Both the position numbers and the translations under genes were made by a program. Source: Chromera velia (lineage: Eukaryota; Sar; Chromeraceae). From it: a stretch of DNA of 64,000 nucleotides. Location: positions 1 to 64,000 of the forward strand of contig JAHBMJ010005769.1 of assembly GCA_018398765.1 (NCBI GenBank), written 5' to 3'. Below, one piece after another: positions 24,371 through 37,137 of the stretch; positions within the stretch are counted from its first letter, which is position 1; each line of letters starts with the position of its first letter. The notes under the pieces are model-generated. The model saw nothing but the letters and a program-made list of their open reading frames with translations. It was not told where the DNA came from and did no database searches.

Positions 24371-25181
24371 ATTCTTCCTATGTCTGTGGGTGTGGGGGCA
24401 AGACAAGTAAATTCTTGCAGGAGGTCCCATAACTCTTCTTTCTGCTTTTGTGTGAGCTCTTCACTCTTCTGAAGGGCTTCTTCAATACTTTAGATTGCTT
24501 CTTTTGTTTGTGTAAGGTCTGTTTGTTGTGTAAGGCTCGGGTTGTCTGTCTGAGGGCCTTCATTGACTTTTATGACTAGGCCGGACACGCTGGGAAGGGC
24601 AGGCTGTGAAGTTGACAACGTTGGTACATTGGAATTTCGGGAGCAAGGTTGCTGAGAAATGCTCGCTTCGACTGCTTTGCTTTCCGCTTAGATTTCTTCT
24701 TTTCCATCTGACAAGGGCACACATACTGTAACAACTGCCACAAGCATAAAGGGCTTCACTATGCGGCCATATGCAGAGCAATTGCAGAGCACCAATCGAA
24801 TAGAACGTTTCTTGATTCTTGATACTGCTTCATACACTTCGACCCCCACAGGAAGGTGTTCTCCTTGGGGAGTCGATAATGGAGACATGTATACAGTGGT
24901 CCCATCAGGCATGGGGGTTCCTTCAGGGACGTTGACATTCAGGTAGGAAAGAAAATAGGGAGGGATTCTCTCATGTGACGACAGAGAGGTGGAGAAGGGA
25001 AGGAATCCTTTTTCTTTTTCCAGCACAGTCATTGGAGTTAGGGAGATAGGAAGAGGGGGCGACAAGCCTGGCATAATCCCTGATTCTTTGGGATATAAGT
25101 AGTCTGGCTTAAACCCCAACCCTTCGGTGTGGGAGCAACAAAATTCGATCCCCAAAATGCAAGCATGTCGAGTATTTCTTA

Positions 25182-27012
25182 TCACGTAAAATGCCTGTTT
25201 CCTCGACTTATCCATAAGACACGTAATATGAGCACCCCTACATTCTCTAAACACTCTCCCCCTTCCTCCTTTAACTTCATTGGAGATGGATGAGGGTGGT
25301 ACGTTCCCCTATGCGTAGCGTTCAGTCTTGTCAGAACTTCCTCCCCGACGATTGATACGTCGCTCCCTGTGTCAATCAGCGCAAAAATCATAAATGTCTT
25401 CTCCAAATTAATATACATCCCCATTCTGGTGATTGCAGGGTAGAGATGAATATGAGCTATGAGTGCTTCTTTCTGCAACTCGGTCGCTGGAGCTACTTCA
25501 GGCGCCCGTCTCTGCCCCTCTAAGGCAGGCGCGTCAGTGTTTTTGCTGGGATTGTACCCCCGCAGTGGGGGCCATCCCCGGAGGTAGCGGTGCTTCCAAT
25601 ATGGGTTTGGCAGAGACCACGTCCGTTAGAAGAGGCAGTGGCAGGGGGTTTCCAGCAGCCGCTGCTCCCATGGGTTGGAATGTCTGATTTGGGGCAGTTC
25701 CTTGGGGCCCGAATTGGGGAGGTGGCAGAGGTATCCAAGGGCCGGGTCTAAAAAATTGATTGCGGTGCTGTGGCCCAAACCTCTCCATGGGGTTTCCTTC
25801 CCAGGCCCTTTTCCGGTTCAGTCTGTCTCCGAAGCCTGGCGGTGGAACATTAGGAACTCTTTGACTGGGGTCTATGATATCCCGTCTAGGTGGTAGAGCC
25901 CTGAATGGAGGAGGTCCCCAGCTTTTGCGGGGGCCGTCCCTCCCCTGCAGGACCTGGTGCGGAGCCAGCCTCTCCTGGTATGGTCGTCTATCCAGGCGAG
26001 AGGGCAGAGATGGGCAAGCTACTTTGATATACCCAGGTTGTCTGCAATAGTTGCAGACGATTGAGGCCAGAATAGGGCAGCCTTCTGCGCTGTGGGTGTG
26101 GGTCCCTGCACATCGGGGACACCTAACCTGCTCAGTGATTGTCATAGCTGCACTACTCACCATTCTCCGCACCGCTTCCTCCGTCAGAGGTGGAGGGCCC
26201 CTGTTTGTTTCGTGGTTCTCTTCTTCTCCCTCTACTGCTTCGATTCTAAGGCATTTCACAGGTCTGTTGCCCTCTCCTATAGTCAGGCCCTCACGGGTTT
26301 TCCTCTTCCTGACCACGTCTTCCCACTTCCTTAGGCTAACTTGCAGCTCCTCAAATGTTTCGTAGGTTCGACTTTCTATTTGAATACGAATTTGGTCTTC
26401 TTCTATGCCTTTAATGAAGGTGGCCAAAACGGTGGGGTCATCAGTGCTCTGGTTTGCGGCCGAGCACTGTTCCTCAAAGCAGGTGACATATTCAAACAAA
26501 TTCTCTCCAAAATTTTGGATTATCTGAAGGAGGGATCTCTTTTTTCGTTCTGCCTCTCGCTCGTCAATACTGTATCTGGCTAAGAACATCTCTTTGAGCT
26601 GCGTGTAAGTCGCACACCCCTCCAATCGCTCAGACGGCTGCATTTCATACCATTGTTTTGCAGGCCCAGCGAGGGCTGTTGGAAGATAAATGTCCCTGAG
26701 GTTCTTGAAAGTCCACCCCAACCTATCGTTCAACCTCATTAGCAAGTTCTAAAAACTCTTTGCCTTCATTTAATTTCCATCAAATGATGGTAAGTCCATT
26801 TGAACTCGAGGAAGGTCAACCTGCGGAGTAGCAGTGGCAACGGCCCCCCTCTGTATTCTTGCTGGGTGCGTTTTATTCATGTTGGACCCTTTTTGACGCA
26901 GCAACAGCTTCCCTGAGGGTGTCTTCGTGATGGCAATCCCCATTTTCTTTAATTCAGACAATACCGCTGGGGAAGCTGACTGTGATTGAATCTCTTCTCC
27001 ATCTTCCTCCAT
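25182..27012 (-). mobile_element. gag and protease region of the gypsy element
   Basis: The frame at 25534-26745 (403 codons) reads as gag. It has a capsid-like helical part (MLMRLNDRLGWTFKNLRDIY, AKQWYEMQPSER), then two Cys/His knuckles (CPRCAGTHTHSAEGC and CNYCRQPGYIKVAC) and a Pro/Arg-rich tail. A short Asp/Gln-rich N-terminal piece lies at 26770-27012. The protease is at 25182-25478 with ALIDTGSDVSIVG, the retropepsin DTG box. In LTR elements these proteins form the particle and process it. The set is broken in this copy. Confidence 0.85.
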
Positions 27013-29380
27013 CTCCTTGGCGAGCTGGGCATCCTCTTTTTGGATTTGAACGTCCTCTTCTCTCCATTTTCTACCCCCTACGGGCTCTTCTTCATTTACT
27101 TCTTTTTATTCAAGTGGCCTAGGTGCTTTTGGCTTAGCCTGTTGAACCCTTTTCTTCCCGTCTTCTCCTTTCCTTGCTCTTCTTTGTCTGAACCCCTTTT
27201 TTAGGGGTGCTTGTTACAACCTGGACTGGAGTCCCTTCCCTTTTTTCTGCCCCGTGTTTTAGGCATTCCCGCTTTTCTTTGCTTGGGCCCTGGTATTGGC
27301 TATTGTGCTCACAAATTTTCTCTTTTGCTTTTAGGGGTTTATCGGAACTGTGGAGGTAGCGCCTGCGGCTGTTGGGTAGCGGGTGAACGCTGTGGACGCG
27401 GGTAAAACACTGTAAAATTCTCTTGGTCTTGCTGCTCTTACAGATTCTGATCCCACCACGGTACCAAGTTAGGGTGCGACTGGGCAGCCCCGGTGGACTG
27501 TGAAGGTGCTGGGGCGGTAGCTACACTGCCTGGCGGGAAGGGTGTTGGGTATAAGGCTTAGGAAGCTTACACTTGAGCAGCCTCCCACTCGCTGTGTCTC
27601 AGATTGGCGAGGAGGGTTGTGGCTTCTATGAAGGAAGTCCAGACTTCTCGTCTGATCGTTCCTTCCAAAGCTTCTACTAATACGCGATGGACTTCGGCTG
27701 AGTTCCTAAGGGCTTCTCGCACTCCTTCTCTGACGAGCGCCTGCAAAACGCCCTGCGGTGCAAAGTCCAGACCGGTTGAAAAGGGGAGGCCACCTGCGTA
27801 TAGCTGAGGTCAAGGGCTTAGTGGTCTGAGGTCACTAAGGTTTGGGCCGACACCTGAGCCCAAGGGGACGTCTACTGGGATGGTGGTGTCTAGGTCAATA
27901 GGGAAATTCAGTTTGAGGCTCTGCTCTGCTGGTACAGCTTCTTGTCGGTGAAGTGGAGGGAAATGTAAGTCGATGAATAGGGGCGGAGTCCGGGAACTGT
28001 CGGGTGGGGTAGTCGTTTTGCAGACGGATAGGGTGGTGTGCGGGTATGCTTGTTACTCACGCCGGATTTTGTTTCTTCAGCTTCAAATATAATGCGTATA
28101 TATGAAGGGGGTAGTCTGATCAGGTTCGTACCCAAGCAGATGGAGACTCACTGTGGGGCCGTGAGGTACTTTTCGTCCCCAAGTTACTAGGCCTGTTGAG
28201 ATCCTGAAGACTCTCAGAGTATGAGACCACCCTGATTCCTTCGAAGGGTGGTAGTGGGGAAGCCGGTGGAGATCGCTCCGATAGGTCTCTTTTTTTTAAA
28301 AAAAATATGGGAGGAATGGGGTGAAGTGTATATCGGTGTGGATGGGAATATAAGCTTCGATAGCACCGATTTCTCCGGTACAGCACAGTGGGTAGGGATC
28401 TTCTTTTCTTGCCTTCCAATGAATTACTTGGGGCTGTGTGCCATGTGATAAGGAGCGTGCAGTTAGACAAGGGGATTTCTTGGGTCGTATTGGAAAGCAG
28501 CTGTTTGTATGCTGGGAAAAGAGACTTCACTCTCGGTCAGGCAGGAATCTTCTTCCTCTTGAAGGGTCCCGGTTTTCTGTATGATAGATGGTTGGCCTAC
28601 AATTATGTGAGCCATCCATTACAAACAGAGTACTGTGAGGGGAATAGATAATGATGCTCGGGCCTGCCTGGCTGTCACTGTTTTTTTCCGTATCAGATTC
28701 GTCAGAAGGACAAGACTGGGCAGGGAGGCGGCTGAGTGGTCTGTTAGTATAAGCTCTGCCAGTGGGTGGGAGGTTTAACTCGCTGGGGAGATATAGGTTC
28801 CTGGCAGGAGCAAAACGATGGAGTGGGTTAGCTACGGGTATAGGACAGTATAGGGATGCGTTCTCTTTTTCAGTATTGTCTGTGCGCGGGCTTCCTGAAT
28901 CTTCAGGCAAGGCCGTGTTTCGCAGCTTTCCTCGAGGTGAAAGGGGCAAGAGCGGTCCTTGGTTGTCCCCAGTAGGACGGTGCTGGACAGAATTTCCTCT
29001 CTAGGGGTTCACGTGTCTTCTGTTTAAGTTTCCAGGGGCAGAGTCGTTATTTTCGGTGCTTTCAAATTAGGAATGCGGACCGTGCTGAGTATGTTTACCA
29101 CTCTGGGCCTCTTCAGTAGCTGGGGCCGACTGTGAGGAATCACTTACGGAGAGTGACGTGGGAGAGCGTTGTCCCCACTGTAATGCTACTTCAAGGTCCT
29201 CTTTAGTCGGGTATGCTACCCTCTGATATAAGTAATTATACGGCAGTTAGGAGCGCGGCGTTTTGGCAACGGGGTCCTTAACCCAGCAACTAATGGCGGG
29301 ATTGATGTGCTTCCAATTACAACTGAAGGTCTTTCTATTCGTATTTCAGGGGCGTGCCTCGTCTTTCTATTAGAGAACTG
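27013..29380. other. Leader region of the gypsy element, no gene seen
   Basis: Lies between gag and the 5' LTR of a minus-strand element, so it corresponds to the leader. Frames on both strands are short and motif-free. Confidence 0.5.
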
Positions 29381-29384
29381 AGCA

Positions 29385-29730
29385 GTGCTTCATGGTGGGA
29401 TCTGTCTTTTCTGGAAAGGATTCTGGCAGAGGCAAGAAAACCCATGTCTGTCTGAAAATTGGGCAGCGCTTCACGGTGCACTCTGGCCTAGATAGAATTC
29501 TTGGCAAAGATAAAGAAAACTGTGTTTGTCCGAAAATTGGACAGCGCTTCACAGTGTACTCTGGATTGGATGGAATTCTCTGCAAAGACAAAAAAAGACG
29601 TGTCTGTTCAAAAATTGGATAGTGCTTCACGGTGTACTCTAAATTGGATGGAATTCTTTGTAAAGACAAGAAAAGACGTGTCTGTCCGAAAATTGGACAG
29701 CGCTTCACGGTCTGTTTCTGTCTGGAGACG
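29385..29730. repeat. 78-bp tandem repeat, about four units
   Basis: GAAAATTGGRCAGYGCTTCA recurs at 29454, 29532, 29610 and 29688, each exactly 78 bp apart. 78 is a multiple of three, and frames stay open through it on both strands: 26-residue repeats such as MKRCPIFGQTRLFLSLQRIP on minus and VRKLDSAS on plus. It sits within 100 bp of the 5' LTR of the gypsy element. Confidence 0.9.
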
Positions 29731-29797
29731 GTTCTTTTTGAAGACAGAAGGCTGCTTGCTGTTGGAACAGCGGGAGCTTGAAGCTGGCGTCATCATG

Positions 29798-30590
29798 TGT
29801 AGCGGACTTCTTATCTGACTTCAGAACTCTAGCAGCGTTTTGCTGAAGGTAGGGTAGCTAGGAGACTGAAGTCACTCAAGATTCACTTCTCAAGAGTTTT
29901 TTCAAAGGCTGGAAAATGGATGTCGGAAGTCCTCTATCCGAGATGGGTCCGATGAAATGATAAGATGAAATTTGATTTTCAACGTCTCCTTCCGTTTGCT
30001 CTTCCAAAAATCCAAGTTTTTCGCTTTTCGCTCTTCCATAAGGACTTTCATAATTACTTTCCTCTGTATTGATTTTATTCCTATTCCTTCCAACACCTCT
30101 TCCTTTCCCTCTTCCGTTTTCTGTATTCCATTCTAGTCGGTCTCTATTTATTTCATTTTATTTTTCTTCTTTTTTCTTCCATCTTCTCTTCCTTTCTTTC
30201 TTCCTCTTCCTTGTTTTTGACGAGGCCCCTGGAAGAGGCTCTTTCGCTCGGACATGCCGTAGCCTGTCAAAGCCCCTGAAAGAGGCTCTTCCAACTCTTT
30301 TTTCATTCTTTCTTCCATTTGCTCTGCCGTTTCTTCTTCCATTCCTTCTTCCATTCTTTCTTCCATGATAGAATTCAACAGTCTTTTCTATTCAATAGGT
30401 ATAGACATCCCCATTAAAACTTCAAAGTCATTTTCTTTTTCTCGAGATCTACTTACATCCTCAATTGTTTTCTCCTTTCCTTTCACTTTTATTTCTCTTC
30501 CCCCTAGATCATACCAAATAGGCTTTTAGCAGGCAAGACATACTTGAAAGTTATATTCTGCTACCACAGCCTACTTGGGAGTCCGTAACA
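29798..30590 (-). repeat. 5' LTR of the gypsy element
   Basis: Second copy of the LTR, same ends. It carries ~47 extra bases near 30225-30285, where the phrase AAGAGGCTCTT is duplicated. The plus-strand flank right of it (30591 on) is LINE sequence. Confidence 0.9.
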
Positions 30591-30719
30591 GGGGATAATT
30601 AACCCGTTGCATCTTCCTTCACTCAGTTCTGGGCAGGGGTCTTCGACGGTCCTGGTCTTCCACCTGTACCTGTTTGTCTGGCTTTCCTCCCTCTTTCTCA
30701 GCCCGCCTTCTCTATACAC

Positions 30720-31936
30720 ATGATTGAGAAAACACTGAAAAGAATTAACCTAAAGAATGCGCTGGGTTTAGATAGGGTTAGCCACTGTCACCTCTCGTTA
30801 TGTTTTGGTTTTTCTCCTCTCTCCCGCTTGCTGCTCTTTGTCTTTTTCAATTTGTTTCACCTTTTTTCTTTTTGGCCTGAACGCTGGAATATATTGCGCA
30901 TTGCTCCCGTCCCCAAGGGCTTGCCGAGTTTCGACTGTAACAAATGGTGCCCGATCCACATTGTGGGGCTTTTGGATAAGATTTTTGCTTTATTGATGGA
31001 TTTAAAGATCAGGAAAGAGGTGAAAATTAACGAAAGGCAGCTCGGCTTCAGACAGGGGGTAGGAACAAGGGAGGCCTTTGCTGCTTTGTCTAAGACTTTG
31101 TTAATTCTCAGCTCCAAAAAGAAGAAGAGCCCTCTGATTGCCATGTTTGTTGATTTCAGCAAGACGTTTGATACAGTTCCTCGGGTCAAAATATTCGAGA
31201 GGCTCAGGGAGGAAGGAGTAAGCCAAACCAATGTTTGGATGATTCATTCGATGTATAGTCAGATGAAGGCTTGGATGGATGGGGCAACAGAATGCTTTCC
31301 AGAAGGCGGAGGAGTAAAACAAGGCGATCCTCTCTCTCCTCTCTTCTTTCTTCTTTTCATCAACAATCTGCATAAGTCTGTCAGCTCCGATAATGAAAAC
31401 AGGAATCAAAGCTTGGCTGGAGGTACTGATAGAGAGACTCCTATCAGACTGTCTGACGTTTTAATTGAAAGCATCGGATACGCTGACGACCTTGTTTTGT
31501 TTGCTCACAGTGCTTCTGACTTGCAGAAATGCCTGTCTCGCCTCGAAGACTATTGTAAGGAGCACGGCCTGAAGGTGAATTTAAAGAAGACAAAAGTTAT
31601 GCGTCTCTCCTCCCCCCACCCCGACCTAGTGCCCCGGACCCCTTTTCTTTATGAAGGCAGACTAGTGGAAGCGGTGAGTAAATATAAGTATTTGGGCAAT
31701 TGGGGTTTTGAGGGCGGGGACCTTAGCAAGACAGTCGAAGCCCGCATTGAGGCGGCAGAGAAGGCTTTAGGGGCTGTGTTTGGTACTCTCTCTTCTCTGG
31801 GCTTTTTTTCTCCCTTTTCTAAAATTACTTTGTTCAAGGCCCTCTGGCTGCTAGTCACGCTGTATGGATTGGAAACGATCCTGCTGAGAAAGACAGATGT
31901 TGCCTGCCTCGATGTATTACAGTTACGTTTTGTTTG
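30720..31936 (+). pseudogene. Reverse transcriptase of the split LINE
   Basis: 405 codons open. RT blocks in order: LKNALGLDRVS, IAPVPKGLPS, HIVGLLDKIFALLM, ERQLGFRQGVGTREA, IAMFVDFSKTFDTV (catalytic Asp), GGGVKQGDPLSPLFFLLFIN, IGYADDLVLFAHS (intact YADD), HGLKVNLKKTKVM and YKYLG. This is a well-preserved non-LTR RT of the type linked to EEP endonucleases. It is cut off from its endonuclease by 15 kb of foreign DNA, and the frame ends at 31936 before the C-terminal part. The upstream linker also has a stop near 30600. Confidence 0.92.
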
Positions 31937-31939
31937 ATA

Positions 31940-32854
31940 TTGTTTTGGTCTCTCCCATCACTCCTTTGTTTCGCCTTCCCTTCTTTCTCTCTCTTTCTCA
32001 AGCCATTCAGTTCTTTACTTGGTAAGTTGAGTGGGGGCTTCATCCAATGCATCAAATCGATCGACCATGCTCTACCCCGGGCAGTATGGAATGAGTGCTT
32101 GGCTGGCTTATATGAACCCTTTGTTAAGACAGTAAAATGGCTAGCCGTTCCATTAGATTGCTCTCTTTTGTGGCTTCCATTGCCAAGCACGGTGGGGGAC
32201 AAGTTTAAAGGGAAGGGCAAGGGCAGAAGGAAGAGGGTGACAAAAAAGATCGTAGAGGGTGCCTGGCTCTCCAACTGGTTGAAAGAAGAAACTAGAAACG
32301 TTAGAGACAGAGACGGAATTTTTCTCCACCTTGCAAATCTCTCCCCGTTCCAATCAGAGAATCCGTCCAGATAGCGTTTGGCCATGCACCTTCTGAGTGA
32401 AAGGAAATGGCGTCCGAGAAGTGAAATGATAGAGTGCAGTGTTGAACCTCTGCCAAAGAGTCTGTTGTAGTCCTCCGCAGGCTTTTGAATGCTTTTCAGG
32501 GCTCTCACAGGGGGGGCTATAGATAGAACCCAACCGGAACGGCTGTGCGATAAATGTTTGTCTCCTTCGCGTGTGATTAAAAATGAGGTTCATGTTCTAA
32601 CGGAATGTAAGGACACAGAAAGGGAACGGAACAGCCTGAAAGAACTGTATGAAATTGTGAAGCAGAAAGCGCCCATTAACTTAAGAATACAGATCGCACA
32701 ACGCGTTGCAGGTGCAACCGAGAGGGGCACTTCTGATAATGAGAAAAAAATGAAGGATATGGTGTTGTTGTTGTGCATAATTCTGCCTAGAAGCGGTTCC
32801 AAAGCTATTGCCAACTGTCTCAAGAAGGTCCATTCTGTTGATAAGGCAAGTTGA
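31940..32854 (+). pseudogene. C-terminal Cys/His region of the split LINE
   Basis: Frames 31934-32374 and 32489-32854 follow the RT. The second reads ALTGGAIDRTQPERLCDKC, then HVLTECKDTERE: a CX2C...HX4C arrangement as found at the C end of many LINE proteins. The region between the frames is interrupted. Nucleic-acid binding is the expected role. Confidence 0.6.
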
Positions 32855-32957
32855 AGCGAATCGATCCGATTGGCATGCAGGCTTCCTCATCCCCCCCCCC
32901 CATGAATGTGTGCTCTGGGTTGTCCTCAAAGCCTTGCTAGTGGCTTAGGATTTGCGC

Positions 32958-33151
32958 ATGCCGGGGCCCGCCGGGTTCCTTTTTTGCCCCCCCAAAGCGG
33001 CGCTTCACCGCCGAAAACTCGACTGAACCAACCAAGTGGCCTCCAGAACTGAAAGTTGGGGGATTTCTCACCCATCCCACTCTTATCAATTCTATGGAAC
33101 AGAATTTGCAGACTCAACCTATAGCCTCTGCACCAGCAGTTTCCTGTTTGG
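32958..33151 (+). repeat. Left terminal inverted repeat of the 6-kb element
   Basis: Matches 38745-38938 in inverse orientation. Conserved phrases are CCCCCCCAAAGCGGCGCTTC, CGACTGAACCAACCAAGTGG, TCAATTCTATGGAACAGAAT and GCACCAGCAGTTTCCTGTTT. Confidence 0.95.
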
Positions 33152-34574
33152 CAATGTGTATAGACTTTTATTTCTGAGGTATTGTTCACTGTTGTTTGAG
33201 CCCAGTTCCAGACTGAGCCGTGTTGCAAACCGCGATGCCACCACTCCCACCACCTAAATCTTCAAAGAGGCGTAAAGGAGTGGGAAGGAGACCCACAAGA
33301 GCAGAAGCAGAAGGTCTGAAGGACAGACATGTACCCTTAGGAGAGTACCGTACCAACCTTGTCTCAACCATGTGCGGTTCGTCTCCTGTATTGGAAAGGC
33401 CCCGCCACATAGCAGGGCTAGAGGCAATCAAGGCCTATAAGGACAGAGAAATGCCGCCTTTCACTGCAGTGCGGACCGAACAGCAACAGCAGGAGCGAGA
33501 TGCCCACCAGCAAGAGCAGCATAAAAGAAAGAGACGGATGAGTGAGCAGCCGGGGGTGTATTGGGGGCAGGTTGTGAAGCGATTTGCATCTGATGCCCCA
33601 TAACAAGTACAAAGAGGCCCCAGATGCGCTTTCCTCTGCAGCTCCCTTGCCTCCTATTCCCGAGGAGGACCCCGACGCTGCCAACGGCAGCTACGAGAAC
33701 GGCCGCCAGAATCGGGCCAACACGATTGAGAAGCTCGACAGTTGTTGGGACGCCCCGTCCTTCCATAGAGCGCCCATCCTTGACCCCCGAGACTATGAGA
33801 GGTCAGGGAAGGGTACAGAAAAATTGGCCGACAAGACGACCGCAGTGGTTGGGCTAGTGGATGACCTGTATGGGCTGAAAGGCTTGCCTGCAGAAGAGCG
33901 TGCGGAAGGCCTCACATCGGCCTTTGCTTCGATCGCGTGCAAGGCCTCCTCCATAAAAGAAATGGAATTGGCCGAGAAGATTGTAGAGAACATACAGCAG
34001 GGGAGGTATCGTTTCGTAGACACAGAGAGGGAAAACAGAGCAGACATGCCCTTTCACATCAAAAAGAGACTTGAGAGAGTGAGGGGGTTGAACAAGATAT
34101 GCAAGATCAAGAGCAAGCAGGCGAAGAGTCTGAATTTCTGGCTCCACAAGAAATGGAAGAGAACTCCAGCCGATTGGCTCGACTATTGTCTGCGCAATGG
34201 CCTCACCCGGACAAAGTTGGGGAGGCTGAGAAGGTTTCTGGAGTTTGAGGTTGTCCCAGACCCCAAGGATATGTTTGGACCCCTGTGTGACTTGCAAAAG
34301 AAGCTTCGCGAGCAAGGGTTCTTCCGACCGTGCTCCAAGTTGGTTAGGGAGGTGGCAAAAAAATTGAAGGAGAAAGACAAGGAGGGAAGAGAGGAATATT
34401 TTGCTGCATTCACAGTCAATCCTGCAGACTACATACGGCTTCTGATGGAAGATGAGTGGGGGGGGAATACTTCTCTACCAACGCGGACCTCTCAGAAGAA
34501 GGAGTCATCGGCCAAGAGTGGGTCGTCTCCATCGATAGCTCCTCTGGGTCTGGCCTAGCTGACGGTTGGTCTCT

Positions 34575-34800
34575 CCCTCTCTCTCTCTCTCTGTATGTGT
34601 GTGTGTATGTGTGTGTGTATGTGTGCATGTGTGTCTGTGTGTGTGTGTCTGTGTGTGTATGTCTGTGTGTGTGTGTGTGTGTGTGTTTATGTTTCTGTTT
34701 CCAGTTTGTGTTACCCTCACAACCGCTCGCAACTTGACCCTTGTACAAAATTGTATGTGTGTGTGTGTGTGTATGTGTATGTGTGTGTATGTATGTGCAG
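34575..34800 (+). repeat. (CT)n/(GT)n tracts in a likely intron of gene 1
   Basis: CT run then long GT-rich runs, twice, ending in GTGCAG at 34800. Val/Cys-rich frames across it are artefacts. Confidence 0.85.
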
Positions 34801-35373
34801 GGGGCGGGTGTGTTTCACTCATGATGCGGCCCCTCTGTGTCCCAAACGAGGCACTGTACAGAGTTGATCTCTCTTGCTGTCTCAGTATTATTAATTGGCA
34901 AGAGAACGTCAACACCATCACCTCCCTCTTCGAGGCCCCAGAGATCAAGACTGGGGGGACCCTTCTCTCGACGACCGGGATCGTTCTTCAAAAAGGCCCA
35001 CACGCAGGAAAAACTGTCAAGGTTGGTCTCCCCGCCCCTCCTTTCCACTCTCTTCCCCTCTTTCTCTCTCTCACTCTATCCCATAATAATTCTCCTGTTT
35101 CTTTTTCTCTCTCTGCATGCAGATAGAATTCCATGGGACCGCAGACCAGAGCGCTGAACTCAAGGGAAAGGGACATGTGGGGACGAGTTGCGCTACGTCC
35201 TGCGGCAACTGTTTTTAGAATGACAAAGAGATGCAGACCCTCAAGGGGCTCGAGAAGTGGGTTCCGAAGGATGCCAACTTCAACCCCCGAAGACCAACCA
35301 GGTCCTACTTGGACCCTCCACCCCCTGACTCGGCCCTGACGAGGACACATCAAAGCCACAATACAAAAGTGGG

Positions 35374-35522
<149 letters not shown>

Positions 35523-36728
35523 AGTCAGTTCAATGCAGGCTGCGCATGTTCCGGAAAGCACTCGACAGATTGCTACCGATGGGTCTGCAAAGGCAGCATG
35601 GGGCCATGGCGGTGGCCCTCATGGATCAAAGAGGTCTGGCCCGATGTCCTCCACCTTGCGATGCATGCGGCAGAATTCATCTGCATTCGCCGTTTTTATA
35701 CGACCATGTGGAGAAGTGCCTGCGTATGTCAGAAATACAGGCAAGGGGGGGGGTCCTCTGCGAGTGAGGCTGAGCTGAATGTAGAAGAGGGGGACGAAAT
35801 TCCCCCCCCCTGTGAGGAAGAGGAGGAAGCGAAAAGGAAAGGGGGGGAGGAGACAAAGAAAGCCAAGATCCAGCCCCTTTGCCGTCATGAGTGCAACTGC
35901 CCTCTCGAGCCAAACGAAGAGGGCAAGCAGTGCGTACGGAAAGTCCTGCATGAGATGAACTCTCTTTGGAGGGACAGCATCCTGATCAACACAGACATAC
36001 TGATTCTGGTAGCCAATCCGGAGCTCTTGAAGAAGCCAACTGCCCCAAAGTTCGTCTGGCTAAAGAAGAGTCTGCAGGGGTGGACTGTTGTGAAGCTGTC
36101 CCTTCAGTACAAAGACATGTTCCGCATATGCCACATGACGGACACAAAAGAGAGGATCATGCAGACATCGTTGTTTTGGTGCCTGCATGTTCTTCGTATG
36201 ACAACAGATTTGGATGTGAAAGGGGCAGGAAACTACGCAGCTGCGTTGTGGCAGTTGAAAGATCTTTTTCTGTAGATTCATAAGCATACGGGGGTAAAGT
36301 GGAATGGGACCCTCCACAGGCTTGAGCATGCCTGGTATTGGCTGAGAACGAGGGGGTCTTATGGGAGGGTCTTCAATATGCAGGCTCATGAAGCCTTCAA
36401 CCGGGTCATCAAGGAGGCTTTTTCATTAAAAGGCGCCTCAAGTCATAGTTCGTTTGGCATAAAAGCCCCAATGGGAAAGTGGGAGGGAAGAGACCTGGAT
36501 ATGGGCCGTCGGCTAGTGACTGGCCATCTCTTGTAGACCCTGTCGGCTTCCAGTACCGCCGACAGAAGGACAGAGGCGCGGACCGCTTCCCGCCTTGAAC
36601 TAATGCTTGCACCAGGTAAGAAGGAAGACCTCTCGTCAGAGAGTGAGGCTGATTCCGATGCCAATTTAGACATATCTGTTGAGCTTGATTTCGTTGAAGA
36701 CGTTCAGGACCAAGATGAAAACATATAA

Positions 36729-37137
36729 AAAAAAATTAATAGCATATAAATTTTAAGCATTAAATTTTAAGTTATTTAAACTCTAATTTAAATTAAGTAG
36801 ATTAAGTATCTAGTTAACTATAAACCATAATTCAAAATAGAATTCAGGTGACATATATTTGCGTAGCATAGCATAGCATTGATATTAACCGTCAACTATA
36901 TTTTTAACTAGAATTTATAAATCAATAAATAAAGTATACATAAAGCATATAAACTATAATTTAAATGAAATACATTAACCGTCAACCATATTTCAAACTA
37001 GAATTTCTCAGTTTAAATTTTATACTTCGATCAAAAACAATTTAAATTATAAATATACTTTAAGCATAAATTAAAATTTAAAATAGAATTTAAATGAACG
37101 GTTTTTTGTTTAAAATCAAACCTCAAACCTCAATGAC
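36729..37137. other. AT-rich spacer between the convergent genes
   Basis: More than 80% A+T by eye, with repeated ATTTAAA/TTTTAAAT and AACTATATT phrases (for example two AACCGTCAACYATATTT copies near 36887 and 36977). No coding content. Position suggests a shared transcription end zone. Confidence 0.6.

Larger units (their letters stand above)
15398..30590 (-). mobile_element. Ty3/gypsy chromodomain LTR retrotransposon (chromovirus) fossil
   Basis: Two direct LTRs (15398-16143 and 29798-30590) enclose about 13.6 kb. The coding parts lie on the minus strand in the Ty3/gypsy order: gag, protease, RT, RNase H, integrase, chromodomain (27.0 down to 21.1 kb). A purine-rich GGAGGAATG precedes the 3' LTR (near 16152). 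The two LTRs differ by roughly 6-7% over the first 290 bp by eye, so the insertion is not recent. Unusual are the long non-coding arms: about 2.8 kb between the 5' LTR and gag, and about 5 kb between the chromodomain and the 3' LTR, both with tandem repeats. The body has several interruptions and looks dead. It sits inside a LINE, between its endonuclease and RT. Confidence 0.92.
30591..32890 (+). mobile_element. 3' half of the EEP-endonuclease LINE
   Basis: Begins directly after the gypsy 5' LTR with the segment TQFWAGVFDGPGLPP, typical of the linker in front of a LINE RT. It continues through the reverse transcriptase and a Cys/His tail. Strand, order and position match the 5' half that stops at 15397, so the two are one LINE split by the LTR element. 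I see no clean target duplication at the two junctions. The end is placed at the C-run near 32890; no poly(A) tail is obvious. Confidence 0.85.
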
